From contig JBATEB010000009.1 of the NCBI GenBank assembly GCA_049663805.1, positions 1 to 35,674 of the forward strand: DNA of 35,674 nucleotides, in the 5' to 3' direction. Under the pieces are notes generated by a model, which saw only the letters and a program-made list of their open reading frames with translations, had not been told where the DNA came from and searched no databases. The stretch is from VBDM01 sp049663805 (lineage in GTDB: Bacteria; Pseudomonadota; Gammaproteobacteria; Burkholderiales; SG8-39). This document shows, piece by piece, positions 15,763 through 22,882 of the stretch (positions are counted from its first letter, which is position 1; each line of letters starts with the position of its first letter). The position numbers and the translations under genes were made by a program.

Positions 15763-16505
15763 AGCCGTCGCGCGCGATTTTCGGCTTCCACGCGGTGCTG
15801 GCGCGGCTGCGCGCCGATCCGGGGACCGTCGCGGAGGTTTATCTCGACGAAGGCCGCAAGGACGCGCGCGCCAGGGATCTGACGCTGGCCGCGGACAAGG
15901 CGGGAGTCGCGCTGATGCGCGTCCCGACCAGGCGCCTGGACGGTTTCTACGGCGGCGGCCGGCACCAGGGCGTGGTGGCGATGGTGCACGACAAGTCGGC
16001 GCGTGAAAGCCTGGAGGACCTGCTCGACGCGCTGAAGGAGCCGCCGCTCCTGCTGGTGCTCGACGGCGTGACCGATCCGCACAACCTCGGTGCCTGCCTG
16101 CGCGTGGCCGATGCCGCGGGGGCGCATGCGGTGATCGCGCCCAAGGATCGCGCTGCCGGCATCAGCGCCGCGGTCTCCCGGGTGGCGAGCGGCGCGGCCG
16201 AAACCGTCCCCTATTACATGGTGACCAACCTCGCGCGCACGCTCGACGAGCTGAAAGAGCGCCAAATCTGGATCGTCGGCGCGGACGAGCGGGCCGACAG
16301 GACGCTGTACGAATCCGAGTTCCCGGTGGCGGCGGCCTGGGTCCTGGGGGCGGAAGGCGAGGGCATGCGGCGATTGACGCGCGAGCGCTGCGACGTGCTG
16401 CTGCGCATCCCCATGAGCGGGAGCGTCGAGAGCCTCAACGTTTCCGTGGCGAGCGGGGTGTGCCTGTTCGAAGCAAGGCGCCGCCGCGCCACCCGAGTGG
16501 AATGA
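15759..16505 (+). CDS. rlmB: 23S rRNA (guanosine-2251-2'-O)-methyltransferase
   Basis: 248 residues from GTG 15759, which overlaps the rnr stop by 4 bases. The N-terminal substrate-binding domain begins IFGFHAVLARLRADPG. The SpoU-type knotted methyltransferase domain follows with LDGVTDPHNLGACLR (motif 1), VLGAEGEGMRRL (motif 2) and IPMSGSVESLNVSVASGV (motif 3). RlmB methylates G2251 in the peptidyl-transferase P-loop of 23S rRNA. The open frame upstream of the GTG is a shadow of rnr. The gene is followed by 272 bp of non-coding DNA holding a promoter and hairpins. Confidence 0.94.
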   Translation: MKPSRAIFGFHAVLARLRADPGTVAEVYLDEGRKDARARDLTLAADKAGVALMRVPTRRLDGFYGGGRHQGVVAMVHDKSARESLEDLLDALKEPPLLLVLDGVTDPHNLGACLRVADAAGAHAVIAPKDRAAGISAAVSRVASGAAETVPYYMVTNLARTLDELKERQIWIVGADERADRTLYESEFPVAAAWVLGAEGEGMRRLTRERCDVLLRIPMSGSVESLNVSVASGVCLFEARRRRATRVE

Positions 16506-16596
16506 GCGCCGGCCACGGCCCGCGTACCGGTTCGCAGCGGGGCGCGATAGGCGCGCCCAACCCGCTCCCGGTCGGGTCGGGCTCACAGCGCCGGCC

Positions 16597-16626
16597 TTGC
16601 CCTCGCTGCCCTGATCCTGTTACAAT
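16597..16626 (+). promoter_or_regulatory. Candidate promoter of the rpsF operon
   Basis: TTGCCC (16597-16602), an 18-bp spacer and TACAAT (16621-16626). The transcript would begin near 16633, giving a leader of about 145 nt before rpsF at 16778. That leader holds three hairpins. Confidence 0.5.
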
Positions 16627-16639
16627 TCAGCGACTTCGA

Positions 16640-16704
16640 CGACCGCTCCGGCGGTCGCGTTTTTTGACGAACGGTTAAGACCGTTCGGTTTTCCGAAAAT
16701 TCGG
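16640..16704 (+). promoter_or_regulatory. Structured leader of rpsF: terminator-like hairpin plus two more stems
   Basis: Stem 1: CGACCGC/GCGGTCG (16640-16646 with 16651-16657), TCCG loop, then six T at 16660-16665, the form of an intrinsic terminator. Stem 2: CGAACGGT/ACCGTTCG (16668-16675 with 16680-16687), loop TAAG, followed by TTTT. Stem 3: CCGAA/TTCGG (16693-16704). Stem 1 could end rlmB transcripts. Because a promoter lies just upstream, the set may instead act as an attenuating leader. S6:S18-type mRNA leaders are known for rpsF operons in other bacteria, but I cannot confirm that fold here. Confidence 0.5.
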
Positions 16705-16777
16705 CAACCCTGCCGCACCCGCTCCGCCCGAGTCGCAACGGCGGACCCCAAGGGCGGCTTACCCATAGGGAGACGGC

Positions 16778-17227
16778 ATGCGACATTACGAAATCTGTTT
16801 CATCGTCCATCCGGACCAGAGCGAGCAGGTCCCGGCCATGATCGAGCGCTACCGCGCGACGATCACCTCGAAGAACGGCAAGATCCATCGTCTCGAAGAC
16901 TGGGGTCGCCGCCAGCTCGCTTTCCCGATTTCCAAGATGCACAAGGCGCATTACGTGCTCATGAACATCGAGTGCGACGCCGAGACGCTCGGCGAGCTCG
17001 AGCACTCCTTCAAGTTCAACGACGCGGTGCTGCGGCATCTGGTCGTGAAGCTGGATCGGGCCTGGACCACGCCTTCTCCGATGATGAAGGAAGAGAAGGC
17101 CAGGTCGGTTCTCGCCGCGGGCGAGGCGCCGCGGGGCGAACCGGCGAAGCCGGCCGAGCAGGCCAGGCCGGTCGAGCAGGCCAAGCCGGTGGAGCCGGTC
17201 AGGCCGGCCGGGCAGGCGGACGCCTGA
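16778..17227 (+). CDS. rpsF: 30S ribosomal protein S6 with repeat-rich C-terminal tail
   Basis: 149 residues. Residues 1-105 are a normal S6 (MRHYEICFIVHPDQSEQ, GRRQLAFPISKMHKAHYVLMN, FKFNDAVLRHLVVK). S6 binds the central domain of 16S rRNA together with S18. The tail from about 106 is low complexity and contains four hexapeptide units, EPAKPA, EQARPV, EQAKPV and EPVRPA, encoded by a tandem 18-bp repeat at 17138-17209. Variable acidic or Pro-Ala tails on S6 occur in other proteobacteria. A GGAG-type site lies just before the ATG. Confidence 0.96.
   Translation: MRHYEICFIVHPDQSEQVPAMIERYRATITSKNGKIHRLEDWGRRQLAFPISKMHKAHYVLMNIECDAETLGELEHSFKFNDAVLRHLVVKLDRAWTTPSPMMKEEKARSVLAAGEAPRGEPAKPAEQARPVEQAKPVEPVRPAGQADA
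17138..17209 (+). repeat. Four tandem 18-bp repeats inside rpsF
   Basis: Units at 17138-17155, 17156-17173, 17174-17191 and 17192-17209, each coding for a hexapeptide of the form E-(P/Q)-(A/V)-(K/R)-P-(A/V). The copies keep reading frame, so copy-number change would alter only the length of the S6 tail. Confidence 0.85.
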
Positions 17228-17233
17228 TCCGCC

Positions 17234-17542
17234 TTGGCGCAGACGAACCGGGTCGTCGTTTCCGGCAAGCTGATGGAGTTGGATGCGTTGCGCTACACCC
17301 CCGCGGGCGTTCCGGTGCTGAAGTTCAGGCTGCAGCACGATTCGGAGCAGGGCGAGGCCGGTGGCGCGCGCAAGGTGAGCTGCGAGATTGCCGCGGTGGC
17401 GTTCGAGCGTGAAGCGAAGCTGCTCGCCGCTGCGAAACCAGGAAGCAATGTGCAGGTAAGCGGATTTCTCGCGGCAAAGAGCCGCTCCAGCCGGGCGCTG
17501 GTGCTGCATGCGACTGAAATCGAATACAAGGAAGGAGAGTAG
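17234..17542 (+). CDS. priB: Primosomal replication protein N
   Basis: 102 residues, single OB fold. It starts MAQTNRVVVSGKLMELDALRYTPAGVPVLKFRL, as in betaproteobacterial PriB, and ends with VSGFLAAKSRSSRALVLHATEIEY. PriB is an SSB paralogue that stimulates PriA at stalled forks for replication restart. The start is TTG 17234, 6 bp after rpsF; there is no strong ribosome site, so it may depend on translation of rpsF. Its place between rpsF and rpsR is the standard betaproteobacterial order. Confidence 0.93.
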   Translation: MAQTNRVVVSGKLMELDALRYTPAGVPVLKFRLQHDSEQGEAGGARKVSCEIAAVAFEREAKLLAAAKPGSNVQVSGFLAAKSRSSRALVLHATEIEYKEGE

Positions 17543-17544
17543 AC

Positions 17545-17859
17545 GTGCCACCACCGAGAGGCCGAGGCGGTTTCGGCAAGGGCAAGGGCAAGGGAAAAGG
17601 CAAGGGCCGCGACGGCAAGCGGGACGGGAAGGGTTCCAAGCAGCTCTTCAAGCGCCGCAAGTTCTGCCGCTTTACCGCCGAGAAAATCGAGTGGATCGAC
17701 TACAAGGACGTCGACCTGCTCCGGGACTTCATCGGCGAGAACGGCAAGATCATCCCGGCGCGCATCACCGGCACCCGCACCCACTATCAGCGGCAGTTGT
17801 CCGTGGCGGTCAAGCGCGCGCGCTTCCTCGGGCTTCTTCCGTACACCGATCTGCACTAG
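17545..17859 (+). CDS. rpsR: 30S ribosomal protein S18 with Gly-Lys N-terminal extension
   Basis: 104 residues. The S18 core is RRKFCRFTAEKIEWIDYKDVDLLRDFIGENGKIIPARITGT to the C-terminus. About 32 residues come first, rich in Gly and Lys, with five G-K units coded by GGCAAG hexamers (17575-17604). S18 pairs with S6 in the 30S platform. The start is GTG 17545 with GGAAGGAGAG just upstream, 2 bp after priB. S18 is usually about 75-95 residues, so the basic extension is longer than most. Confidence 0.96.
   Translation: MPPPRGRGGFGKGKGKGKGKGRDGKRDGKGSKQLFKRRKFCRFTAEKIEWIDYKDVDLLRDFIGENGKIIPARITGTRTHYQRQLSVAVKRARFLGLLPYTDLH
17575..17604 (+). repeat. GGCAAG hexamer repeats at the rpsR 5' end
   Basis: Five in-frame hexamers (17575, 17581, 17587, 17593 and 17599; the fourth is GGAAAA) coding for a Gly-Lys run. 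A simple tandem repeat open to slippage, which would change S18 N-terminal length without a frameshift. Confidence 0.8.
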
Positions 17860-17868
17860 GAGTTCGTC

Positions 17869-18327
17869 ATGCAAGTGATTCTGCTCGAGAAGGTCGTCAA
17901 CCTGGGGGCCCTCGGCGACGTCGTCAAGGTGAAGGACGGGTTTGCCCGCAACTACTTGCTGCCGCAGGGCAAGGCGCGGCGCGCAACGCCGGAAAATCTC
18001 GCCGAATTCGAGAAGAAGCGCTCCGAGCTCGAACTCGCCCAGTCCGACGCCCTCGCTGCGGCCCAGGCCAAGGGCGCGAAGCTCGAAGGCCTCACGATCC
18101 AGATCGCGCAGAAGGCGGGCGTCGACGGGCGCCTGTTTGGCTCGGTCACGACCTTCGACATCGTCGAGGAACTCAAGAAGCAGGGGTTCGAAATCGAACG
18201 CGCGATGGTCCGTCTGCCGCAGGGCCCGCTCAAGACCGTCGGCGATCACGCGGTTTCGATCGCACTGCACACCGACGTCACGGTTGCCATCAAGGTATCG
18301 GTTCTGGGGGAAAGTCCGCAGCAGTGA
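17869..18327 (+). CDS. rplI: 50S ribosomal protein L9
   Basis: 152 residues. The N-terminal rRNA-binding domain reads MQVILLEKVVNLGALGDVVKVKDGFARNYLLPQGKA, the L9 signature. The long connecting helix follows (EFEKKRSELELAQSDALAAAQAKG), then the C-terminal domain with DGRLFGSVT. L9 binds 23S rRNA domain V near the L1 stalk and helps keep reading frame. It is 9 bp after rpsR with AGGAG before the ATG. A strong terminator follows at 18355-18376. Confidence 0.97.
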   Translation: MQVILLEKVVNLGALGDVVKVKDGFARNYLLPQGKARRATPENLAEFEKKRSELELAQSDALAAAQAKGAKLEGLTIQIAQKAGVDGRLFGSVTTFDIVEELKKQGFEIERAMVRLPQGPLKTVGDHAVSIALHTDVTVAIKVSVLGESPQQ

Positions 18328-18354
18328 CCGGGCGCAAGCCGTTGATACGAAAAG

Positions 18355-18376
18355 GGCCGCCGCGCGCGGCCTTTTT
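18355..18376 (+). terminator. Intrinsic terminator after rplI
   Basis: Stem GGCCGC (18355-18360) pairs with GCGGCC (18366-18371) around a CGCGC loop and is followed by five T (18372-18376); AAAA lies just before the stem. It separates the rpsF-rplI operon from dnaB, which starts 88 bp further on. Confidence 0.85.
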
Positions 18377-18464
18377 CATTTGCCGGGAGCGGCGCCGCGA
18401 AGCGATCACCCTTTCCTGTTCAGGTGGGAAGCGGTAAAGTCGCAGGGCTCCGGTTCGTCATTCC

Positions 18465-19856
18465 ATGGCCCAGATCGCTTCCCAAGCCGCCTCCGATTCC
18501 CAGCTGCTGAACCTCAGGGTTCCGCCGCACTCGATCGACGCGGAGCAGTCGGTACTCGGTGGGCTCCTCATCGACAACGGCGCCTTCGACAAGATCGGGG
18601 ACGTCGTCACCGAAGGGGACTTCTACCGTGACGATCATCGCCGCATCTTCCGTCACGTCTCGCGGCTGATCGAGCATGGCAAGCCGGCCGACGTGGTCAC
18701 GGTGGACGAGTCGATCAAGGCGAGCGAGGACAAGGACAAGACCGGAGGCATCGCCTACCTCGCGGCACTGGCGGGAAATACCCCTTCGGCACACAACGTT
18801 CGGCGCTACGCCGAGATCGTCCGCGAGTGCGCGATCCTGAGGAACCTGATCGAGGTCTCCACCGAGATCGCCGACAGCGCCCTCAACCGCATGGGGAAGG
18901 AAGTCGGACAGCTGCTCGACGAGGCCGAATCCAAGGTTTTCCAGATCGCCGAGGCCGGTTCGAGGACGCGTCAGGGATTCATCGAGATCCAGCCGCTGCT
19001 CACGCAGGTGATGGAGCGAATCGACCTCCTGTATCACCGTGACAATCCGTCGGACATCACCGGGATCCCGACCGGGTACCGCGACCTGGACCGGGAGACC
19101 TCGGGACTGCAGCCGGGCGACCTGATCATCATCGCCGGGCGGCCCTCGATGGGGAAGACCGCGCTCGCGCTCAACATGGCCGAGCACGTTGCCGTTGAGA
19201 ACAAGCTGCCGGTGGCGGTGTTCAGCATGGAAATGTCGGGCAGCCAGCTGGCGATGCGCCTGCTGGGATCGATCGGAAGGCTCGACCAGCACAAGCTGCG
19301 CACCGGACGCCTTTCGGACGACGACTGGAACCGCCTCACCAACGCGGTCGGCAAGCTCCACGACGCGCCGATTCTGGTGGACGAATCCGGCGCGCTCAAC
19401 GCGCTCGAGCTGCGTGCCCGGGCGCGACGCCTTCACCGCCAGTACGGCTCGCTCGGACTGATCGTGGTCGACTACCTGCAGCTGATGCAGGCGACGAGCG
19501 AAGGCGAGAACCGCGCGACCGAGATCTCGGAGATCTCGCGCTCGCTCAAGTCCCTCGCGAAGGAATTGAAGGTTCCGGTGGTGGCGCTCTCGCAGCTCTC
19601 GCGCGCAGTCGAGCAGCGCACCGGCCCCAAGCGCCCGATCATGTCCGACCTGAGGGAGTCGGGCGCGATCGAGCAGGACGCCGACCTGATTCTCGCGATC
19701 TACCGCGAGGAGGTGTATACGCCGGACACGCCGGAAAAGGGCGTCGCGGAGATCATCATTTTGAAGCAGCGCAACGGGCCGATCGGAACCGTGAAGCTGA
19801 CCTTCCTCGGGGAATATACGAGGTTCGAGAACTACGCGCAGTCCGGCGCGTTCTAG
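18465..19856 (+). CDS. dnaB: Replicative DNA helicase DnaB
   Basis: 463 residues, the normal length with no intein. The N-terminal domain begins LRVPPHSIDAEQSVLGGLL and includes DFYRDDHRRIF. The linker is followed by the RecA-like domain with Walker A GRPSMGKTAL (about residue 224-233), VFSMEMSG, LIVVDYLQLM (Walker B) and SDLRESGAIEQDADLI. It is the hexameric ring helicase that unwinds at the fork and recruits primase. A weak TAAAGT -10 lies at 18435-18440, after the rplI terminator. It ends 4 bp from the convergent small gene. Confidence 0.97.
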   Translation: MAQIASQAASDSQLLNLRVPPHSIDAEQSVLGGLLIDNGAFDKIGDVVTEGDFYRDDHRRIFRHVSRLIEHGKPADVVTVDESIKASEDKDKTGGIAYLAALAGNTPSAHNVRRYAEIVRECAILRNLIEVSTEIADSALNRMGKEVGQLLDEAESKVFQIAEAGSRTRQGFIEIQPLLTQVMERIDLLYHRDNPSDITGIPTGYRDLDRETSGLQPGDLIIIAGRPSMGKTALALNMAEHVAVENKLPVAVFSMEMSGSQLAMRLLGSIGRLDQHKLRTGRLSDDDWNRLTNAVGKLHDAPILVDESGALNALELRARARRLHRQYGSLGLIVVDYLQLMQATSEGENRATEISEISRSLKSLAKELKVPVVALSQLSRAVEQRTGPKRPIMSDLRESGAIEQDADLILAIYREEVYTPDTPEKGVAEIIILKQRNGPIGTVKLTFLGEYTRFENYAQSGAF

Positions 19857-19860
19857 CCTT

Positions 19861-20121
19861 TCAGTTTCGCGCGGCGTTCCCGAGCGCGTCCCAGCGATCT
19901 ACTCGAATCCTCGCAATGACCCGAAAGTCCGGCCCCAGTGGCCGGATCACGGCTGCTTCACCCTCGGCGAGGTAGGGCGGCCCGGCGACGCTGTAGAACG
20001 GATTGCCGTGGCTGACGACGGGACATAGCCGCCTTTGCGAAGGTGCAGCCGCCGCCTGTGGCCATGCCGGGGAGCACAGCAGCGAGGCCGCAAGCAAAAG
20101 CGCAAATCGAATTCTATTCAT
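19861..20121 (-). CDS. Small secreted hypothetical protein
   Basis: 86 residues. A signal peptide is clear (basic MNRIR, hydrophobic FALLLAASLLCSPAW, cleavage near AAAA at about 25). The mature part is about 60 residues with a VDRWDALG-type end. I do not recognise the family. It is convergent with dnaB and divergent from hemP. The Fur-box at 20187-20205 lies 65 bp upstream of its ATG, so iron could regulate it as well. No Cys pair or metal motif is seen in the mature part apart from a single Cys. Confidence 0.6.
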   Translation of the reverse strand: MNRIRFALLLAASLLCSPAWPQAAAAPSQRRLCPVVSHGNPFYSVAGPPYLAEGEAAVIRPLGPDFRVIARIRVDRWDALGNAARN

Positions 20122-20174
20122 GTGCTCTGCCGGGTAAGTCGGCGATTGTACGGGCGCAGCCCGGAACGACTAGG

Positions 20175-20204
20175 TTGACAATCAGTAATGAGAACGGTTA
20201 TCAT
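20175..20204 (+). promoter_or_regulatory. hemP promoter
   Basis: A perfect TTGACA (20175-20180), an 18-bp spacer and TATCAT (20199-20204). The RNA start would be at about 20210-20211, which is the hemP ATG itself, and no Shine-Dalgarno precedes that ATG. The Fur-box covers the spacer and the -10. Confidence 0.65.
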
Positions 20205-20205
20205 T
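20187..20205. promoter_or_regulatory. Fur-box
   Basis: The 19-bp site AATGAGAACGGTTATCATT is close to the Fur consensus (GATAATGATAATCATTATC), keeping the AATGA/TCATT arms. It overlaps the hemP -10 box, so Fur with iron would block RNA polymerase. It probably controls hemP and the iron genes behind it. Confidence 0.8.
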
Positions 20206-20210
20206 CGCGT

Positions 20211-20396
20211 ATGTCGTTCGAACCCAGACAACATGTTCTGTCAAATCAGAAACTTGAGGCCAAGGCCTCTTTCCCGGCTGAGCGGATCGTAAGTCATCGG
20301 CTCCTCGGCCAACGCGGCGAGCTGATCATTGAACATAACGGCCGCGAGTACCGGCTGCGCCTCACCCAAAGCGGCAAGCTCATCCTGACCGCCTGA
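20211..20396 (+). CDS. hemP: Haemin uptake protein HemP
   Basis: 61 residues. The family core is seen in RLLGQRGELIIEHNGREYRLRLTQSGKLILTA, the conserved C-terminal half of HemP. Its N-terminus is short and variable. HemP-type peptides are Fur-controlled and needed for haem or siderophore receptor expression in some betaproteobacteria. No haem receptor or ABC system follows; an iron permease does. The ATG at 20211 sits at the predicted transcript start, so the mRNA may be leaderless. The open frame upstream of this ATG crosses the promoter and Fur-box and is not coding. Confidence 0.85.
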   Translation: MSFEPRQHVLSNQKLEAKASFPAERIVSHRLLGQRGELIIEHNGREYRLRLTQSGKLILTA

Positions 20397-20416
20397 CTCC
20401 CCAAACGAGCCGACAC

Positions 20417-20659
20417 ATGCACGACGACGCCCAGCACCCGAGCAAGCCCGAAACCATCCTCGCCGCGCTGGTCTACCTGATGACGCACTACCAGCGCACG
20501 GGGTGCCCACGGCTCGCAGAGTGTGTGTCGCGCCACATGGCCTGCCTGGCCGTGCATCCCGAGGCGTCGCCGGTCGTGCGCGAGATCTGCGCCGGACTGA
20601 GACCGGCGTGGGAGGAAGCGGCGCGACAGCCGAACAAGGCGTCGCAGTCGCTGCACTGA
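20417..20659 (+). CDS. Small Cys-containing protein upstream of the iron permease
   Basis: 80 residues, cytoplasmic by sequence (no signal or membrane segment). Four Cys are spaced C30-x5-C36-x6-C43-x14-C58, with His at 24, 40 and 47. That is a pattern able to bind a metal, though not one I can assign to a named motif. It lies 20 bp after hemP and 19 bp before the FTR1 permease, so it is probably in the same Fur-controlled transcript. The function is unknown. A role in iron sensing or handling is inference from its place. Confidence 0.65.
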   Translation: MHDDAQHPSKPETILAALVYLMTHYQRTGCPRLAECVSRHMACLAVHPEASPVVREICAGLRPAWEEAARQPNKASQSLH

Positions 20660-20678
20660 TCAAGGAGGGCGAGCCGAC

Positions 20679-21455
20679 ATGCTGCAAATGCTGGTCGTGA
20701 CGCTGCGCGAGGGCATCGAAGCCTTCCTCATCGTCGCCATTACCGCCGCCTATCTCAAGAAAACCGGACGCGATGCGCTGCTTTCCGCGGTGTGGTGGGG
20801 AAGTGGCTTGGCGATCGGCCTCTCGGTCGTGCTCGGGGTGTTTCTCGCCGAAGTGGTTGTGCGGCCGATCTGGGAAGCAGCCCTCGCACTGGTCGCGGCG
20901 GCGCTCGTGATCTCCATGGTCGTGTACATGCTCAAGCACGCGAAGAAGCTTCGCGGTGAGATCGGCGCCCATATCGAGACCGCGGCCCGATCGCCGGGCG
21001 CCGGGCCCTGGATGGGTGCCTTTCTCCTGGTGCTCTTGATGATCACCCGCGAAGGCATGGAGATGGCGTTCATCACCGGGACGCTCGCGCGCCAGGCGGA
21101 ATCGGCGGCCCTTCTCTGGGGCGCGCTCGTCGGCATCGCCCTCGCCGCCGCGCTCGCCTGGGCATGGTCGCGCTACGGGCATCGCGTCAATCTCGCGCTT
21201 TTCTTCCAGGTGACCTCTATTTTTCTGATGCTCTTCGCGCTGCAGCTTTGCGTCTACGCGTTCCACGAGGCGACCGAAGCCAACGTGCTGCCGATCGACA
21301 ATCAGTACTGGCATATCGCCACGGAGCCCTATGGCCCCGAAGGCGAGTACGGCACGGCGTTCACTTACGCGCTCGTCCTGATCCCGGCGCTGTGGCTCGC
21401 CTGGGCGGCATACTCCAAGCGCGGTGGCGCGCCGGTCGAGGCGCGGAAATCCTGA
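20679..21455 (+). CDS. FTR1 family iron permease
   Basis: 258 residues with about seven membrane helices. Two R-E-x-x-E iron-binding motifs are present, REGIE (10-14) in the first helix and REGME (124-128) in the fourth, the hallmark of FTR1/EfeU permeases. FTR1 proteins move iron across the inner membrane, usually with a periplasmic oxidase or iron-binding partner (EfeO/EfeB or FtrABC). None of these is here. The genes that follow instead code for a porin and a flavin electron-transfer set. An AAGGAGGGC ribosome site precedes the ATG. Confidence 0.9.
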   Translation: MLQMLVVTLREGIEAFLIVAITAAYLKKTGRDALLSAVWWGSGLAIGLSVVLGVFLAEVVVRPIWEAALALVAAALVISMVVYMLKHAKKLRGEIGAHIETAARSPGAGPWMGAFLLVLLMITREGMEMAFITGTLARQAESAALLWGALVGIALAAALAWAWSRYGHRVNLALFFQVTSIFLMLFALQLCVYAFHEATEANVLPIDNQYWHIATEPYGPEGEYGTAFTYALVLIPALWLAWAAYSKRGGAPVEARKS

Positions 21456-21547
21456 AGAATTGAAAATGCGAGACACGCTACCGGCGCGGGTCTCAGAGAG
21501 GTTTGTATCAATACTGACACTTTTCGATGGACCACCGTTTCCAAGGA

Positions 21548-21602
21548 AGCCAGCCAGTCAGCCTTTGCTGAGGTAGCCAGCCATGTCCAGTAACGCCAGC
21601 CA
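21548..21602 (+). repeat. Three short direct repeats before the porin
   Basis: AGCCAGCCA at 21548-21556 and 21575-21583, and GCCAGCCA at 21595-21602, within 75 bp of the porin start. The role is unknown. They lie in the 164-bp gap that should hold any porin promoter or 5' leader. Confidence 0.4.
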
Positions 21603-21619
21603 ACTCAGCAGGAGCCCTC

Positions 21620-22882
21620 ATGAAAAGAAAGACGCTCGCGCTCGCCCTGGCCGCCGCTTTTGCGGCGCCCACCGTAAGCGCACAAACGCTCGACCAGAAA
21701 ATAGAAATTCTGCGACAGGAAATCGACGGCCTCAAAGCGCAGATCCGAAAAATGCCCGCGCAAGGGCGGCCCGCGGCGGCGCAGACGCCCCTCGACTACG
21801 CCTCGCCGCTTGATCACACCGCGGGCCTCGCAAGCGGTAGCACGACCTTCGTCGGCTATGGCGAGATGAACTACAGCAAGTTCCGCGAAAGCGGCGACGC
21901 CAAGGCCGACCTGAGACGCTTCGTGTTCGGATTCAACCACCGCTTCGATGACCGCCTGACCTTCCACTCGGAGGTGGAGATCGAGCACAGCGTGGCGAGC
22001 AAGGACGACGAAGGCGAGGTCGAGATCGAGCAGGCCTGGCTCAATTACAGGGTCGACGACTCGATCAACGTGAAAGGCGGCCTGTTCCTCATTCCGCTCG
22101 GCATCCTCAACGAAACTCACGAGCCGCCGACTTATTACGGCGTCGAGCGCAACGATGTCGAGACGCGCGTCATCCCGACCACCTGGCGCGAGCTTGGCTT
22201 CGGCGTCCACGGCGAGCTTGGTGAAGGTTTCCGCTACGACGCGGGCGTCACCACCGGCTTCAACTCCGGCAAGCTCGACGATCCGAGGGTCGGCATCCGC
22301 AGCGCTCACCAGGAAGGCCAGCTCGCCGACGCGCACGACTTGAGCGTCTACGTCGCGCTCAACTACCGGAGTCCGGGGCTGCTCGTGGGCGGCGGCATCT
22401 TCACCGGCAATACCGGTCAGAACGGACAAGCAAACCCCTTGCTGAAAGGCGTGGCGGCGCGCTTGACTCTGTGGGACCTGCATGTGAAATACAGCATCGA
22501 TCGGCTCGAGCTGCAGGCGCTCTACGCGGCGGGCACGCTCGGTGACACCGATCAGTTGAACGCCGCCGTCGGCGCGACCGCGACCCCACCGTTTGCGGTG
22601 CCCAAAACAATGAAAGGCGCCTACGCCCAGGCCGCGTATCACGTGTACAAGGATGGCAAGCTCGATGTCGCGCCTTTCGTGCGCCTGAAGCGTTTGGAGA
22701 TCGAGCAGCAGGAGGACCCGGCGAACGGCCTCTTCCAGGATCCGAACAACCTCGAGCGCGTGACCACGGTCGGCGTCAACTTCAAGCTCCATCCGCAGGT
22801 CGTGCTGAAAACAGACGTGCAGCGCTACCGCACCGACAAGTCCAAAGACCGGTTCAACATCGGCATCGGGTACATGTTCTGA
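21620..22882 (+). CDS. Outer membrane porin-like beta-barrel with N-terminal coiled coil
   Basis: 420 residues. Signal peptide MKRKTLALALAAAFAAPTVSA, then a short coiled-coil segment (LDQKIEILRQEIDGLKAQIRKM, about 24-45) and a long run of amphipathic beta-strands ending in a terminal Phe (GIGYMF), the outer-membrane insertion signal. The overall form is like OprO/OprP or other coiled-coil porins. AGGAG at 21609-21613 sets the start. It is translationally coupled to the FMN-binding gene (TGATG), so it likely supplies the outer-membrane pore for the iron/flavin system. The substrate is not known. Confidence 0.8.
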   Translation: MKRKTLALALAAAFAAPTVSAQTLDQKIEILRQEIDGLKAQIRKMPAQGRPAAAQTPLDYASPLDHTAGLASGSTTFVGYGEMNYSKFRESGDAKADLRRFVFGFNHRFDDRLTFHSEVEIEHSVASKDDEGEVEIEQAWLNYRVDDSINVKGGLFLIPLGILNETHEPPTYYGVERNDVETRVIPTTWRELGFGVHGELGEGFRYDAGVTTGFNSGKLDDPRVGIRSAHQEGQLADAHDLSVYVALNYRSPGLLVGGGIFTGNTGQNGQANPLLKGVAARLTLWDLHVKYSIDRLELQALYAAGTLGDTDQLNAAVGATATPPFAVPKTMKGAYAQAAYHVYKDGKLDVAPFVRLKRLEIEQQEDPANGLFQDPNNLERVTTVGVNFKLHPQVVLKTDVQRYRTDKSKDRFNIGIGYMF

